A DNA stretch of 64,000 nucleotides, taken from positions 1,393,501 to 1,457,500 of the forward strand of contig OY759275.1 in assembly GCA_963662155.1 (NCBI GenBank). Reading direction: 5' to 3'. The notes beneath the pieces were generated by a model, which saw only the letters and a list, made by a program, of their open reading frames with translations, did no database searches and was not told the origin of the DNA. How positions within the stretch are numbered: position 1 is the stretch's first letter; each line of letters starts with the position of its first letter. The translations under genes and the position numbers were made by a program. Below, one piece after another: positions 1 through 14,800 of this stretch. This DNA is from Lamellibrachia columna (taxonomy: Eukaryota; Annelida; Polychaeta; Sabellida; Siboglinidae).

Positions 1-315
1 GCTTTTAACACAGGATTGTTTCCTTACTCAACATGTTTTCCTTTATTTTTTCGTATTCCATGGTAAATACTATGATGTTTTGAAACAGGTAAACCATATT
101 AAAATACCCTGATATACCATGGAAACCATGGCAAATCATGGTATATCATACATTTACCATACACAATAATATGAAAAAGCATGGTCTACCACAGTTTACC
201 ATGTAATGTCATGGCATACTATAGTAATATCATGTAATATAACGAAATATCATGGTATACCATATAATGCTATAGTGTACCATGTAATTCCATTGGATGT
301 TTTCATAAGGGTTGG
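1..315. repeat. CATGG-rich dispersed repeat, copy 1
   Basis: AT-rich sequence dense in CCATGG/CATGGT motifs. It includes the phrase gcatggtctaccacagttta and ends in ttttcataagggttgga. The same words recur at 8900-8948, 11595-11770 and 11880-14890, so this is a dispersed family. The copy here lacks the large 30-bp expansion seen at 12061-14880. The left end is cut by the window. No coding potential is visible. Confidence 0.7.
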
Positions 316-1437
316 ATCAACCAGAGATGGGAATGTGTCGGATTTAATATTGTCTTCTTAAAATGAATTAGTTGACATTGTTAAAGTACACAAACCTTTG
401 GGTTTCAGTGATCATAACTAGATCTATTTTAATGTAAAAGTAAAAACAGGGAATACATATAGAAAACAATGGAGGAGGAACTTCAACAAAGGCAAATAAA
501 GAGATCAGAACATATCTAGCGAATATAGATTGGAATAACTTGCTGAAGAACAAGACAGCGATAGAATGTTGGACTTGTTTAAAATGTGAGATCGAGGGCA
601 TTATTGAGAAATTTGTTCCATTAGGAAAACAAGGAGAAAGGTTTTTCGGAAGAAATTACAAAGTGGGTAGATGATGGGTCACCAGTGGATGTTGTCTACT
701 TAGATTTTCAGAAAGCATAAAGTGCAACATCAAAGATTGTTAATTAAACTAAAAGCCCATGGTATAGATAATGATATAACCAACTGGATAGAAAAGTGGC
801 TTACACACAGAAGTAATAGTAGATAGTTAGATTTCAAACTGGAACTCTGTTTTGAGTATGATAACACAGGGATCAATATTAGGACCTACACTATTTTTAA
901 TATACAGCTATTTAGACATGATTTGGAAGATGACATATCTAACAAAGTACTGAAATTTGCAGATGACACAATGGCAAATGGCAAAAAAATGGGTGTAAAT
1001 GCATTCACACAGGACATGGAAATATGGACGAAGAATATAAAATGGGGGATGCTGTACTAGGTAGAACCACACAAGAAAAGGAATTAGGAGTAACATTTAG
1101 TGCTGACATGAAAGTTTCAGAGCAATGTGGGATTGCTGCTTCAAAAGGTAATCAAATTCTATGGCTAATTGGGAGAACTGTCTCATATAAGGAGAAACAG
1201 CTAATTATAAACCTGTACAAAGCAATTATTAAGGAACATTGTAGGTTGGACATGAGAAAGTACTCTTTCTCACAGATGATGATGAATGAATGGAACAAAC
1301 TGTCAAATGATTGTGTTAATGCTAGTAGTGTGAATACGTTTAAATAGAATTGACAGATATCTGATAAGGTTGGGTTATACATAAACGATAAAATTGTTGG
1401 ACTCTCGATAAGCCAATGGCTTCCTTGTCCGGTAACC
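305..1437 (+). mobile_element. Decayed CR1/L2-like LINE fragment (endonuclease end plus RT pieces)
   Basis: The conceptual translation with stops and frameshifts has a typical endonuclease end (KPLGFSDHN, 370-420), a degraded RT palm piece (VDVVYLDFQKA, near 685-720), a degraded QGSILGP block near 865-890, and a clear stretch at 1024-1347 ([20 protein letters not shown]). The middle of the RT is missing. The 3' end (about 1370-1437, including agccaatggcttccttgtcc) is shared in inverse orientation with the fragments ending near 15780, 20785 and 33970, so all belong to one family. It is a dead copy. The clade is a judgement from motif style. Confidence 0.75.
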
Positions 1438-1985
1438 TCAGAAAAAGACCTTGGAATGACCTTTGACCAACACAAGCAAGAACTTTCCGCCATCTCAACA
1501 ATGATACTTTCCTGATGCTGTATAAAGCAATGGTGAGGCCACACCTCGAATGGGCCACACCTCGAATGAGGCCACACCTGTGTCTAGTCCCCCACCTGAA
1601 AAAAGACCAAGGCCTCATTGAGCTAGTTCAATGAAGGGCCACACACCTAGTACCAAAACCGAAAGGTCTGCCATAGAGCAGCAGACTCAAAGAGTTAGAC
1701 CTTCCAACCCTAAAGTACAGAAGACAGAGAAATTACATCATCCATACTTTAAAAATTATGAAAAGGATCGATTCAGTCCCCCAGGATTGTAAGTGTTCGC
1801 TGTGTCCATCGAATAAGATGTTCTCAAGAGACACAGGAACGACACAAGGACACAGTGAAAAACTCCACGTACAGAGAACTACAGGACTGAAGCACACAAT
1901 TGTTAACACCAGAGTCATAAATGCATGGAGTTCATTGTCGGTTCCAATGTAGAAGAGAGTGGAAAGGTCAATCAGACATGTATAG
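1438..1985 (+). mobile_element. 3' RT fragment of a second LINE
   Basis: Directly after the previous fragment, broken frames read EKDLGMTFDQHKQ, then LYKAMVRPHLEWATP, then LKELDLPTLKYRRQRNYIIH and finally an open stretch at 1758-1952 ending NTRVINAWSSLSVPM. This order (thumb and C-terminal region: YKAMVRPHLE, LPTLKYRRQR, R-VNAWNSLP) is typical of the end of jockey/CR1-type RT proteins. Frameshifts and stops show it is inactive. The abrupt join near 1437 suggests one element inserted beside or into the other. Confidence 0.7.
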
Positions 1986-2730
1986 TTAGTAAGTAATAGT
2001 AAACAAATAGTACCAAATCAATGGTAAAAAAAGTGAACAATGCCAACAGAAAAACCAACCCTTGAGCCGGTCTCAATACTCAAATGGATTACTATTGACC
2101 GTGCTTAAGTGCTAACTATTCATTATGGCTGAAAACAAACTGAAATGTTCTCTGTGTGAAATACCAATACACTGGAGACAAACGCATTTAAAAAAAAATG
2201 AACTGTCAAACACACACCTGATCCAAGGCAAAATCATCGAGAAGCATCACAGCTACGTGGATGTCCGATGGACAAATAGTCTGTTTTACTCACAAACGGA
2301 AAGAAAGTGAGCATCACGACGAAGGCTGAAGCTACTGAAGTGACTCTGCCAGCAGTAACTATGACTACAGGTTATACCACATCTAAATGTCTAATAATGT
2401 TATGAATTTTTTTGCTTATTTTTTTTTCCATCGAGTGTATTTTTTATTTTATTTTTATGGTTTATCAATTTGCATTGATAAATGTGAACATACTTTGAAA
2501 ATACAAAATGTTAACTTTGATTGTCTAGATGAATTGTTGCTCAATAACAACAAGTGTATGTTTAAAATAATTAATCCAATAAGGACCATTATGTCATCAA
2601 TGTCATTACATCATCAATTACTATCCTCTTTAGTGAGGACTATTATATCACCAGAACTGTATACATGTACTAGAAATATTACTAATATCAGCAAATTTAA
2701 ATATTAATTTGTCACTCATCTATCTAAATT
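1986..2730. other. Unassigned AT-rich stretch
   Basis: No recognisable gene. There is a 61-codon open frame at 2125-2310 with a CSLC-type cysteine pair and an AT-rich open frame at 2387-2707; neither resembles a family I know. The position just upstream of the LINE endonuclease reading frame makes it possible that this is the 5' part or an ORF1 remnant of that element. Confidence 0.3.
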
Positions 2731-5540
2731 ATGTCGATAACTACTGAAGAATTTTCTCAATTTCAAGGCACAGACACACTAACATCCGATGAAGCATTCC
2801 TCTCATACTTAGGAGGAAATCAAAACAACCTAAGTAATGTTTTATGTACAAATGAAAATAATGATGAAAATCATGAGCCTCAAGTAATACGATGCTCTTC
2901 ATACTATGACATTGATAAGTTCACCATTCTAGCAAACAGTAACACTAACAGTTTTAGTATTCTAAGCTCGAACATTCAGTCTATAAATTCAAAGTTTAAT
3001 GAACTTGAAATATTCGTAGAGGACTTACGTAGTATCAATTTTAAATTTAGCGTAATATGCTTACAAGAGACGTGGAAAGCTGATAATGATGATTTCTCTC
3101 AATTTTGTCTAGATTGATATGAGTGTATAATACAGGGGAAAAAGTGTAGCAACAAAGGAGGGTTACTAATATATGTGGACAATAAATATAATTCTGAAGT
3201 AAAAATGAATTTAAATACGTACGAACACTGGGAAGGGCTAATGATTAAAGTAACTGGAAAACATTTATCAAAAACAATGACCATTGGAAATATATATAGA
3301 CCTCCAAGAACATGCAATGAAAATATTACAAAATTAATTGATGAATTTTCATCAGTTATATCATCTCTGGAAAATAGCAATAATAATCTCATTATAGCTG
3401 GGGATTTTAACATAAATTTACTTAAAATAAATGAGAACAGAATCTACAGCGATTTTTTTGATACTTTAATATCACATAGTCTCTACCCTCAAATTACTTT
3501 CCCAACTCGTTCACTAAAACCAATGGAACACTGATAGATAACTTTTTTTGTAAGCTAAATAAATCCATATTAGAAAGCATTGCTGGGATTTTCACAAAAA
3601 CTTTTTCAGACCATCAACCTTATTTTTTATTTCTAGACAATACTCCAAAAATAGAATTTCCTCCCAAATTTATAAAAATAAATACACAAAGTGAAGAAGC
3701 CATGCAGAAAGTCAAAATTGAAATAGATTCATATAACTGTTACAACAAACTACATAAACATCAAAATGAGGACCCCAATCTAAATTATAACATAATGCAT
3801 GAAGAAATCATGCAAGCAAAAAATAAGTACATGCCAATTAAAACAATGAAATTTAATAAATACAAACATAAAAATTCGACATGGATCACTCAAGGTCTAT
3901 TAAAATCTATTAGATATCGGGACACACTTTATAAACAATTAAAAATGTCTGACCTTAATTCACCAGATTATGAGACCACAAACACTATCCTTAAAACGTA
4001 CAACTCCATATTAAACAAATTTATTTTGAATCACGATTTAACCGATTTAAAAATGACATAAGAAATACATGGAAAACCATCAATGAAATTCTTTCAAAAA
4101 ATAAAGGAAAGAAAACATCCTCGACAATTTTTAAAGAAAATGGTACTAGTATTACTGATAAAACTGATATAGCAAAGAAATTCAATAACTATTTTACAAC
4201 CATTGGTCAAACTATTGCAGAAAGCATTCAATATAAAGGAAATAAAAATTATGACTACTATTTAAATACACAAGTTAAATCTGTTCTCAAATTTAAGAAT
4301 GTTAATGAAGAAACTGTAAGGAAAACAATAAATGATCTTCCTACAAAAAACAGTAGTGGATTCGACGGTATTTCTTCAAAATTGCTGAAAATAATTGAAC
4401 CCGCAATCATTAAATCCTTAACCTTAGTAATTAACCAAGTCATAAATACAGGCATATTTCCTGATAAACTTAAAATTGCAAAAGTAATTCCAATTTTCAA
4501 GAACGATGACTCAACATTATTAAAAAATTATAGGTCTATTTCTCTCCTTCCAACTATTTCTAAAGTTTTAGAGAAAATCATCCACAATCAGTTATCTGCT
4601 TATTTTATTGATTCTAAGCTATTTTTTAAAAATCAGTACGGTTTTAGACCTAATCATTCAACCGAATATGCATCACTTGAACTAGTAGATAGAATCATTA
4701 CTCAAATGGATAGAAATCACTTACCAATTAGTATTTTTCTTGACCTTTCCAAGGCATTTGATACTATTGACCATTCATTAAATAAATTAAGACACTATGG
4801 CTTAGATGGTAAAACTCTTCTTTTATTTAAAAGCTATTTAAACAACCGTAAACAGTACACCGAATTTGATGATACCACATCTGAAACTTTACTTATTAAA
4901 GTTGGAGTACCACAAGGGTCCATCCTTGGACCACTATTATTTACTATATACATAAATGATTTCTCACAAGCCAGCCAAATGTTTAACTTTATAATATATG
5001 CTGATGATACCATTTTATTTAGCACTATTGAAACTTTCAGAAATAGTGTCCAAAATAAAAGTACAGAATCAGTAATAAATGAAGAACTCCTCAAAATAGT
5101 TGAGTGGCTTAATATAAATAAGCTATCACTAAATAAAAGTAAATCTAAATATATGACCTTCCAAATGCCAAATAAAACTACACTGACATTATCTCTCAAA
5201 ATAAATAATATAGATATTGAGAAAGTGGAAGAATTTAACTACCTAGGCTTAACTATAGATACTAACTTAAATTGCAAAAAAACACACAGAAAAAATCTCA
5301 AATAAGTGTTCCAAAACTATAGGAATACTAAACAGATTAAAACATGTATTACCTTTAGAAATAAAAATTATGTTATACAATGCATTGATATTACCTCATA
5401 TTAATTACTGTATTACGACATGGGGATATCAAAGAAACAGATTAGTGAAAATACAAAAGAAAGCAGTACAAATTATAACATTAAGCAAATACAATTCACA
5501 CACAGAACCACTTTTTAAAAAACTCAATTTGATCTAAGAA
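2731..5540 (+). mobile_element. Nearly full coding region of a non-LTR retrotransposon (endonuclease + RT), lightly broken
   Basis: One protein can be followed through about 2.8 kb with few lesions. The endonuclease/exonuclease/phosphatase domain shows LSSNIQSINSKFNE (about 2965-3005), VICLQETW (3052-3075) and IIAGDFNIN (3391-3417). The linker runs to 4380. The RT domain (4382-5305) has LKNYRSISLLPTISKVLEK, NQYGFRPNHSTEYA, FLDLSKAFDTIDHS (motif A), VGVPQGSILGPLLF and IIYADDTILF (catalytic YADD). A thumb tail (HINYCITTWG, KIQKKAVQIIT) reaches about 5535. Lesions: an in-frame TGA at 3115, frameshifts near 3520 and 4035, and one near 5290. A short ggataa repeat at 5622-5640 may be its tail. It is of jockey/CR1 style and transcribed in the same direction as the transporter gene. 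It is the least decayed element here. Confidence 0.88.
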
Positions 5541-5951
5541 CTGTGGCTCAGTAAGGCATATTTGGGCGGTTAATGTGTTGAATATTATCATAGTTTATTC
5601 TTACCTTAAGTTCTTACCTTAGGATAAGGATAAGGATAAATTTTATTTGTCCCAACAGCAGAAAAACGTAGATAAATTATATTGAGTGGCAATATGAATT
5701 ATGTAAATTCATATGATACATACACATACAGAACTGTACAATATATAATAACAACTAATAAATCATCAGTAAAAGCAACATCTGATCTGGAGACTGTATT
5801 TGTAGAGCTAGAGGATCAGTTTCGACCTCACATTGAACGAAAATATCTTGTCCACATTTGTGCTATCAACAAATACCAAAACTGTTACAAACCAATATCC
5901 AAATCTGACTCTTAGTAGACCTACCCAAGCATGGGCAGACTTGCCTCATGT
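5541..5951. other. Unassigned spacer
   Basis: Contains the ggataa triplication (5622-5640) and a 77-codon open frame at 5682-5915 without recognisable features. No gene is supported. Confidence 0.3.
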
Positions 5952-6756
5952 CGGGGCAAGTCCGCCCAGGGGCTGGGAGAAGTTCGCCCCACACGCACTT
6001 TAAGCAGCAAATACACAAGAACATTGCAGTTTTGTCTTATTTTTATGTAAAAAAACATGTTTGTGACACACATTTGTTAGAAACTTAGTCCTCACAGATT
6101 CCGTGGTATGTATGAAATAAACCAGGCAAACAGAAACAATGTTTGGCACTTCATAGGCTAGAAAATTGTGAAATAAAATCTGGTTTCGTAACTTTTTTCC
6201 TAAAAAATAACACCAAACTTGACAATTGGAAGTCTTTATTAGAGTGCATGTTAGTGTGTTTATGTTCACAAGTGATCCTGAGCATTTCACATCAGATATC
6301 TTAGGGATGAACTAGCCCCGTAGCACATAGGACGTGCCCCAACAGAGATATATTTGGTGGACCAACTGGATAGAGCAACAACACAAGATCCGAACAACTA
6401 CTCTGATATAAGGGCCTTACTGAGCACTCTGAATGTCTAACCAATGCCACTTATAAGTATTGAAATTTTATCGAAACAAAATTTAAAAAATACTTTCAGT
6501 TACCAAAATCAGTTTTCTAGTTCACAACTTTCCAGCCAGCAACTCGTGGACGCCAGTTTCCCGCTGCACCAGTGTTCGAAATGAGGGGGTCTGGGGGGAT
6601 CCTGCCATACCTCCCATAAGAAAGAAAAATGTAAGCTTGGGGTCCCACATTTTATCGTTGTACCGATGTATTTACGTACCCTCCCGCTGTTGCTGCGTGT
6701 GAGGCTACTCAGGTTCGTATGTGCTAAAATTCGACAGTTTTCGCAGAACTCGACGG

Positions 6757-6831
6757 TTTTCGCAGAACTCGATCGATCTCGCAACAAGAAAGCCGAGTTC
6801 TTGCTGCGAGATCGATCGAGTTCTGCGAAAA
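6757..6831. repeat. 34-bp-stem hairpin
   Basis: Arms 6757-6790 and 6798-6831 are inverse complements with one mismatch, separated by a 7-base loop. Further partial copies of the arm (ttttcgcagaactcga, ctcgcagcaagaactcga) occur at 6738-6760 and 6838-6872. The cluster is a small inverted/direct repeat nest immediately 5' of the GT tract. Confidence 0.85.
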
Positions 6832-6869
6832 CCATCGATCTCGCAGCAAGAACTCGATGGCTTTCGCAG

Positions 6870-7387
<518 letters not shown>

Positions 7388-7758
7388 CTGTGGTTAAGGG
7401 CGCCATATGTTGGGTGTCTGCAGTAATGCCACCAATGAGTGTTTAGTTGAGGCACATTTTAACTTCGCATTTTACTTCTCAGAATTACAGAGCACTGTGT
7501 CTGCAAGCGCATTACTCCAGTAACAATGGTGCATTCAATCGAAGTTGGTAAAATAACAACAGGTCGCTATGAAAGCAAGCAAGTTTTTTTCCACAAAAAA
7601 ATAGGCGTTAATAGCCATTATTGTGCCTGAAAAGAAGTTTTTTAAGAAGTTTTCTTTGAGGGACCCCCAAAAGTCAGTGGTCATTTCGAAAACTGATTTG
7701 ATGTGACTTAATCGTGTGACCGGCACGGAATAAAAGCCCCGGGGGCGGACTTGCCCCG

Positions 7759-8786
7759 GGGGTGGACTAGTCACGGTCTCCCTTCGGCTTCGTGTTCCTT
7801 TACCGTAATTTTTGCCACGGACAAAGGGGAGGTCTAAGACCCCCCCTTTCATGGCCTGGGGGGGTCTTGAGACCCCTAAGACCCCCTGGATTCGCTGCTG
7901 GGTATCATCACAGCACAATTCCACAAATACAGCCTGCGCCTGCGGAAACGCCTATTTTCAGCAAGAAGTGTCGTAGCCCGAACGCAGTCGACGAAAAATG
8001 TGAACGCCAAGTGTCGTCTGGTCAGGACCAGTGTGACTGTGACCAGTGACAGTGTGCCAGGCACTTGCAAAAGACTAATCCGGATTATCGAGGTATGAAC
8101 AATTGTTTTACGAATGGCGAATGTTTGCACAACCACGGTGACCTAAACCTTACTAGATTATAGATTCTTTCGACGAAGAACGCCATCTAGCGAGGATGAC
8201 CTAATATTGACGTTTGCCTTCGATCGTTTTTAACGGAGCTCCTGTTTTGAAATTTTAGGTATATTCTTTTACGTATTTATGGTGCGAAAATAATAATAAG
8301 GTGGTATATTTATTTTAAACTCGATGTCGTACTTTTGAGTAAATAATAAGGTTAGCATGAACCTTAAAAAATTTGTCACCATATCTGATATCATATTATG
8401 TGGGGAATAACCATCAGAATTTTCGTTTACGGACGCGGTATGATCATGCATCTGGCGATAATCCGTTACCGTAGTAGGAATTTTACATGTATCATTTCAT
8501 TACATCTAACTTTAGAAAGGGTTTTAGATTACTTAATATATGTTTGACATCAATTATAATTACAAATTTCAGTTACAATTACTGCAATATATTTTTCAAT
8601 TTCCACTATTTCATTATTCTCAGTCTCAGAATTTCGACTCTGATTCTACAGCAGACACATAATATTTTCTTCGTCAGTTAATACAAACCATGCTCCTCTC
8701 TCCGATGTAAAATCCTGCATCCAACCTGTTCACCAGCTAGCTATTTTGATCATAATGTTTCTTACAGTGTTACGCTTACAGTGAAG
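7759..8786. other. Region upstream of the transporter start codon
   Basis: Contains an imperfect G/C-run palindrome at 7825-7885 (runs of C7 and G7 around gagacccctaagacccc). Otherwise it is AT-rich unique-looking sequence. An acceptor-like tttcttacag ends near 8767, shortly before the start codon, so a 5' UTR intron is possible. No TATA box or other core promoter could be identified with confidence. Confidence 0.35.
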
Positions 8787-8849
8787 ATGGCCGGGCATCA
8801 CAAACGTCACAGTGTAGACTCAAACCCGGAGTTTAAAAGAAAGGGAAAG
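8787..8849 (+). CDS. SLC1A-like: Exon 1: start codon and cytosolic N-terminus (residues 1-21)
   Basis: Reads [20 protein letters not shown] plus K, ending exactly at a consensus gtaagt donor in phase 0. The ATG has A at -3 and G at +4 (strong context), and an in-frame TAA lies at 8754-8756, so this is the first Met. Exon 2 begins in phase 0 with [10 protein letters not shown], giving the basic stretch just before TM1 that SLC1 proteins typically have. The link across 21 kb rests on phase, donor quality and this basic character; a transcript would settle it. Confidence 0.75.
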
Positions 8850-11800
8850 GTAAGTGAGTGCTTTGCCCTACCTAACTCAAACTGTGCATTGCACCTTCAC
8901 TTATGAAAATATACCATGGAATTGCATGGTATTACTTGATATACCAGGGCCATTCCATCTCAAATCAACCAAAATAAGACAATTTTGTTGCACTCGTATT
9001 TTTTATTCAATAAAAATTTTACCAATTAATCTACAGGTCAATATAACCACACATATCAGGCCATGGGCATAGCCATAGCCTAGGGCTGTAGCTCGAATAG
9101 TTTCTGAGTTATGACCATTTAAAATTTGGCAGATTCTGTCGTTTTTGTCACTTTTCGGAAAGCGTGGAGATTTCTTGTTCTACTTAAGATACCAATAACT
9201 CAAAACTCTGAGATTTCGCCTGATTATTCTCCATTATTATGTAGATAGTGACAGACATACTGTGAAATTGAGCCAACAAGTGATTTTAGACCCATATTTT
9301 AACACTAAAACATGTTAGAACACAGATTAATCTTATTTGGATCAATAGTACACGTACATATGTAGGTATATGAGAAGTTTTAAGTTTCTATCTTTATTAG
9401 TTTATGAGATATTGATCTCCAAAGTTGATACATGGTGAAAAGTGGCCTATATTTAGCAGCCAAAAAAGCTGTGTGGCCATGGAGATAAAATTCCTATTTA
9501 TTTTTATATGAAACTTGAAAGGTATGTACAATGCCTATGTAATGCACCATGTTTGGATGTCCTATTCAAACGACTTCATGTTGAAAAAAATATTTCAAAT
9601 AAACATATTTTGTGTTTTTATCTAATCAATAGATCACAACACAATATCAAATCCTTTAGCTGATTTTACCACCTATTCCATCTCTAATAAGAAAATTATG
9701 TAAATAGTGAAGTCAAATGCAGAAAAACCTTCTGAATACATAGATTACATGTAACTGGGTCCTTCCATGTGAAATCAACCAATCGTTAAAAAGTTGATGT
9801 CTCAGAATTTACTTACATTTGAACCAGTGACTAAGTGGCTATACTTGAACACTTGTACAAAAGAACTAAACATTTACATGCAAATTGTCTCTGTAATGGT
9901 GGTCATAGGACTTGTCCCACATTCTCAGTTTGGGTGCTGAAAGTCGTAAAATATATAAAAAGTTTAAGTTTAAGATTGCATTATTCTGAAAGTATAATAA
10001 GTAGATACCTGCTAAACTAAAAGATTATTGCCAGTGTCCCTGACAACAGAGGGTTGCAATTTGGATGTTGTCCTATGACACAATAATGAAATACACACCA
10101 CTGAAATTATTTAGAAATTTTTTTTCACCATTTTTGTGCACCCAGTATACCCATTGTCCTCCCTCCTCTCATTCTAGAATTTTGCATCCACAATCTTTAC
10201 CAATATATTTACATCTTCAACAAATTTCAGGTACATAGCTTGAAAACTTGCCATGAAAACATGTAAAAATAATGGGTATGATTTTGGGCACTTACCCCTT
10301 GTTCATATTATACTAGGGAACGTACCCCTTGTTCATATTATACTAGGGCGCTTACCCCTTGTTCACATTATACTAGGGCGCTTACCCCTTGTTCACATTA
10401 TACTAGGGCGCTTACCCCTTGTTCATATTATACTAGGGCACTTACCCCATGTTCATATTATACTAGGGCACTTACCCCTTGTTTATATTATACTAGGGCA
10501 CTTACCCCTTGTTCATTTTATACTAGTACGCTTACCCCTTGTTCATATTATACTAGGACACTTACCCCTTGTTCATATTATACTAGGGCACTTACCCCTT
10601 GTTCATATTATACTATAGGGCATTACAGTGACAATTTGCATGTAAATGCTTTATTCTTTTGCACAAGTGTTCAAGAATAGCCACTTAGTCATTTGTTACA
10701 ATTTAAGTAAATTCTGAGATATCAACTTTTTGACCATTGGTTGATCTCACATGGAATGACCCAGGTACATATCAAGGTACATATAATCTAGAACTATGTG
10801 TTCAGAATTTTTCTGCATTTGACGACATATATGTACATACGTTTCTTCATACGTTTCGGATTTGATATTGTGTAAATGATCTATTGATTAGATAAAACAC
10901 AAATTTTTTTATTTTAAATATGTTTTTCAACATGAAGCCATTTGAATAGGGAATCCAAATATGGTCCATTGCACAGGCATTGTACCTGACTTTCACATAA
11001 AATAAATTGGAATTTTACCTCCATGGCCACATAGTATTTTTGGCCTCTAAATATAGGTAGGCCACTGTTCACTATGTACCAACTTTAGAAATAAGTATCT
11101 CATAAATTGATCAAGATAGAAACTTCAAACTTCTCATATGCCTACATATGTAGGTGTGCTATTGACCAAAATAAAATTAATTTGTGTTCTAACGTGTTTT
11201 ATTGTTGAAATATAGGTCTCAAATCACTTGTTGGTTCAATTTTGCACATAGAAACACACAACTTCAATGGCAGATTGTGGGAGAACTATAGTATTACTGT
11301 TACTATCAACATATAATGGAGAATAAGCAGGCCAAATCTCACAGAGTTCTAGCACATATACTTTTTGAGTTGTTGGTATTCTTAGTAGGACAAGAAATCT
11401 TCACGATTTCTGAAAAGTGGCAACAACGACAGAATCCACCAAATTTGAAATGATCGTAACTCAGAAACTATTCTAGCTACAGCCCTATGGTTTGACAGGT
11501 CTTGTTATATTGACTTGTGGATTAATTGTTATAATTTGGGTTGAATTAAAAAATATGAGTGCAAGATGCCTTGTTTGATCTGAGACAGAATGCCCCACCA
11601 TGGTATTTGGTGATATTGCATGGTGAACTGTGGTAGACCATGCTTTTTCATATATTGTGTATGCTAAAATGTATGTCATGGTATTTTACCATAGTTTACC
11701 TGTTTCAAAACACCCTGGTATTTACCATGGAATACGATGGAATATTTTCATAAAGGTTGGATTGGCACTGCAAGCCACCCCAGGGCTTAACATTCGCTGA

Positions 11801-14800
11801 AAAATTTAGGAGCCAGCTGGCTGTTGAGAGAACTAAAACCTGTAGTAATACTGTCCACGTATCGACTGTATTGTTTGAGCCCTGATGAAAATATGTCATT
11901 GTATTCCATGGTAAATACCTTGGTGCTTTGAATATATGAATTTGAAAATACCATGATAAATTCCATGGAAACCATGTTATATCATGATGTTTTGAAACAG
12001 GAAAACCATGGTAAAATACGATGGTGTTTGGAAACAGGTATATTATATAATTACTATACACAATATACAAAAAAGCATGGTCTATCACAGTTTACCATGT
12101 AATATCATGGTCTAGCACAGTTTACCATGTAATATCATGGTCTAGCACAGTTTACCATGTAATATCATGGTCTATCACAGTTTACCATGTAATATCATGG
12201 TCTACAACAGTTTACCATGTAATATCATGGTCTACAACAGTTTACCATGTAATATCATGGTCTAGCACAGTTTACCATGTAATATCATGGTCTACAACAG
12301 TTTACCATGTAATATCATGGTCTACCACAGTTTACCATGTAATATCATGGTCTAGCACAGTTTACCATGTAATATCATGGTCTACCACAGTTTACCATGT
12401 AATATCATGGTCTACCACAGTTTACCATGTAATATCATGGTCTACAACAGTTTACCATGTAATATCATGGTCTACAACAGTTTACCATGTAATATCATGG
12501 TCTAGCACAGTTTACCATGTAATATCATGGTCTACAACAGTTTACCATGTAATATCATGGTCTACCACAGTTTACCATGTAATATAATGGTCTAGCACAG
12601 TTTACCATGTAATATCATGGTCTACCACAGTTTACCATGTAATATCATGGTCTACCACAGTTTACCATGTAATATCATGGTCTACAACAGTTTACCATGT
12701 AATATCATGGTCTACAACAGTTTACCATGTAATATCATGGTCTACAACAGTTTACCATGTAATATCATGGTCTAGCACAGTTTACCATGTAATATCATGG
12801 TCTAGCACAGTTTACCATGTAATATCATGGTCTACCACAGTTTACCATGTAATATCATGGTCTACAACAGTTTACCATGTAATATCATGGTCTACAACAG
12901 TTTACCTTGTAATATCATGGTCTACCACAGTTTACCATGTAATATCATGGTCTACCACAGTTTACCATGTAATATCATGGTCTACCACAGTTTACCATGT
13001 AATATCATGGTCTACAACAGTTTACCATGTAATATCATGGTCTACAACAGTTTACCATGTAATATCATGGTCTACCACAGTTTACCATGTAATATCATTG
13101 TCTACCACAGTTTACCATGTAATATCATGGTCTACCACAGTTTACCATGTAATATCATGGTCTACCACAGTTTACCATGTAATATCATGGTCTACCACAG
13201 TTTACCATGTAATATCATGGTCTACCACAGTTTACCATGTAATATCATGGTCTACCACAGTTTACCATGTAATATCATGGTCTAGCACAGTTTACCATGT
13301 AATATCATGGTCTAGCACAGTTTACCATGTAATATCATGGTCTACCACAGTTTACCATGTAATATCATGGTCTAGCACAGTTTACCATGTAATATCATGG
13401 TCTAGCACAGTTTACCATGTAATATCATGGTCTAGCACAGTTTACCATGTAATATCATGGTCTAGCACAGTTTGCCATGTAATATCATGGTCTAGCACAG
13501 TTTGCCATGTAATATCATGGTCTAGCACAGTTTGCCATGTAATATCATGGTCTAGCACAGTTTACCATGTAATATCATGGTCTAGCACAGTTTACCATGT
13601 AATATCATGGTCTAGCACAGTTTACCATGTAATATCATGGTCTACCACAGTTTACCATGTAATATCATGGTCTACCACAGTTTACCATGTAATATCATGG
13701 TCTACCACAGTTTACCATGTAATATCATGGTCTACCACAGTTTACCATGTAATATCATGGTCTACCACAGTTTACCATGTAATATCATGGTCTACCACAG
13801 TTTACCATGTAATATCATGGTCTACCACAGTTTACCATGTAATATCATGGTCTACCACAGTTTACCATGTAATATCATGGTCTAGCACAGTTTACCATGT
13901 AATATCATGGTCTAGCACAGTTTACCATGTAATATCATGGTCTAGCACAGTTTACCATGTAATATCATGGTCTACAACAGTTTACCATGTAATATCATGG
14001 TCTACCACAGTTTACCATGTAATATCATGGTCTACCACAGTTTACCATGTAATATCATGGTCTACCACAGTTTACCATGTAATATCATGGTCTACCACAG
14101 TTTACCATGTAATATCATGGTCTACCACAGTTTACCATGTAATATCATGGTCTACCACAGTTTACCATGTAATATCATGGTCTACCACAGTTTACCATGT
14201 AATATCATGGTCTAGCACAGTTTACCATGTAATATCATGGTCTACCACAGTTTACCATGTAATATCATGGTCTAGCACAGTTTACCATGTAATATCATGG
14301 TCTAGCACAGTTTACCATGTAATATCATGGTCTACCACAGTTTACCATGTAATATCATGGTCTAGCACAGTTTACCATGTAATATCATGGTCTAGCACAG
14401 TTTACCATGTAATATCATGGTCTACCACAGTTTACCATGTAATATCATGGTCTACCACAGTTTACCATGTAATATCATGGTCTAGCACAGTTTACCATGT
14501 AATATCATGGTCTACAACAGTTTACCATGTAATATCATGGTATACCACAGTTTACCATGTAATATCATGGTCTACCACAGTTTACCATGTAATATCATGG
14601 TCTACCACAGTTTACCATGTAATATCATGGTCTAGCACAGTTTACCATGTAATATCATGGTCTACCACAGTTTACCATGTAATATCATGGTCTAGCACAG
14701 TTTACCATGTAATATCATGGTCTACCACAGTTTACAATGTAATATCATGGTCTACCACAGTTTACCATGTAATATCATGGTCTAGCACAGTTTACCATGT

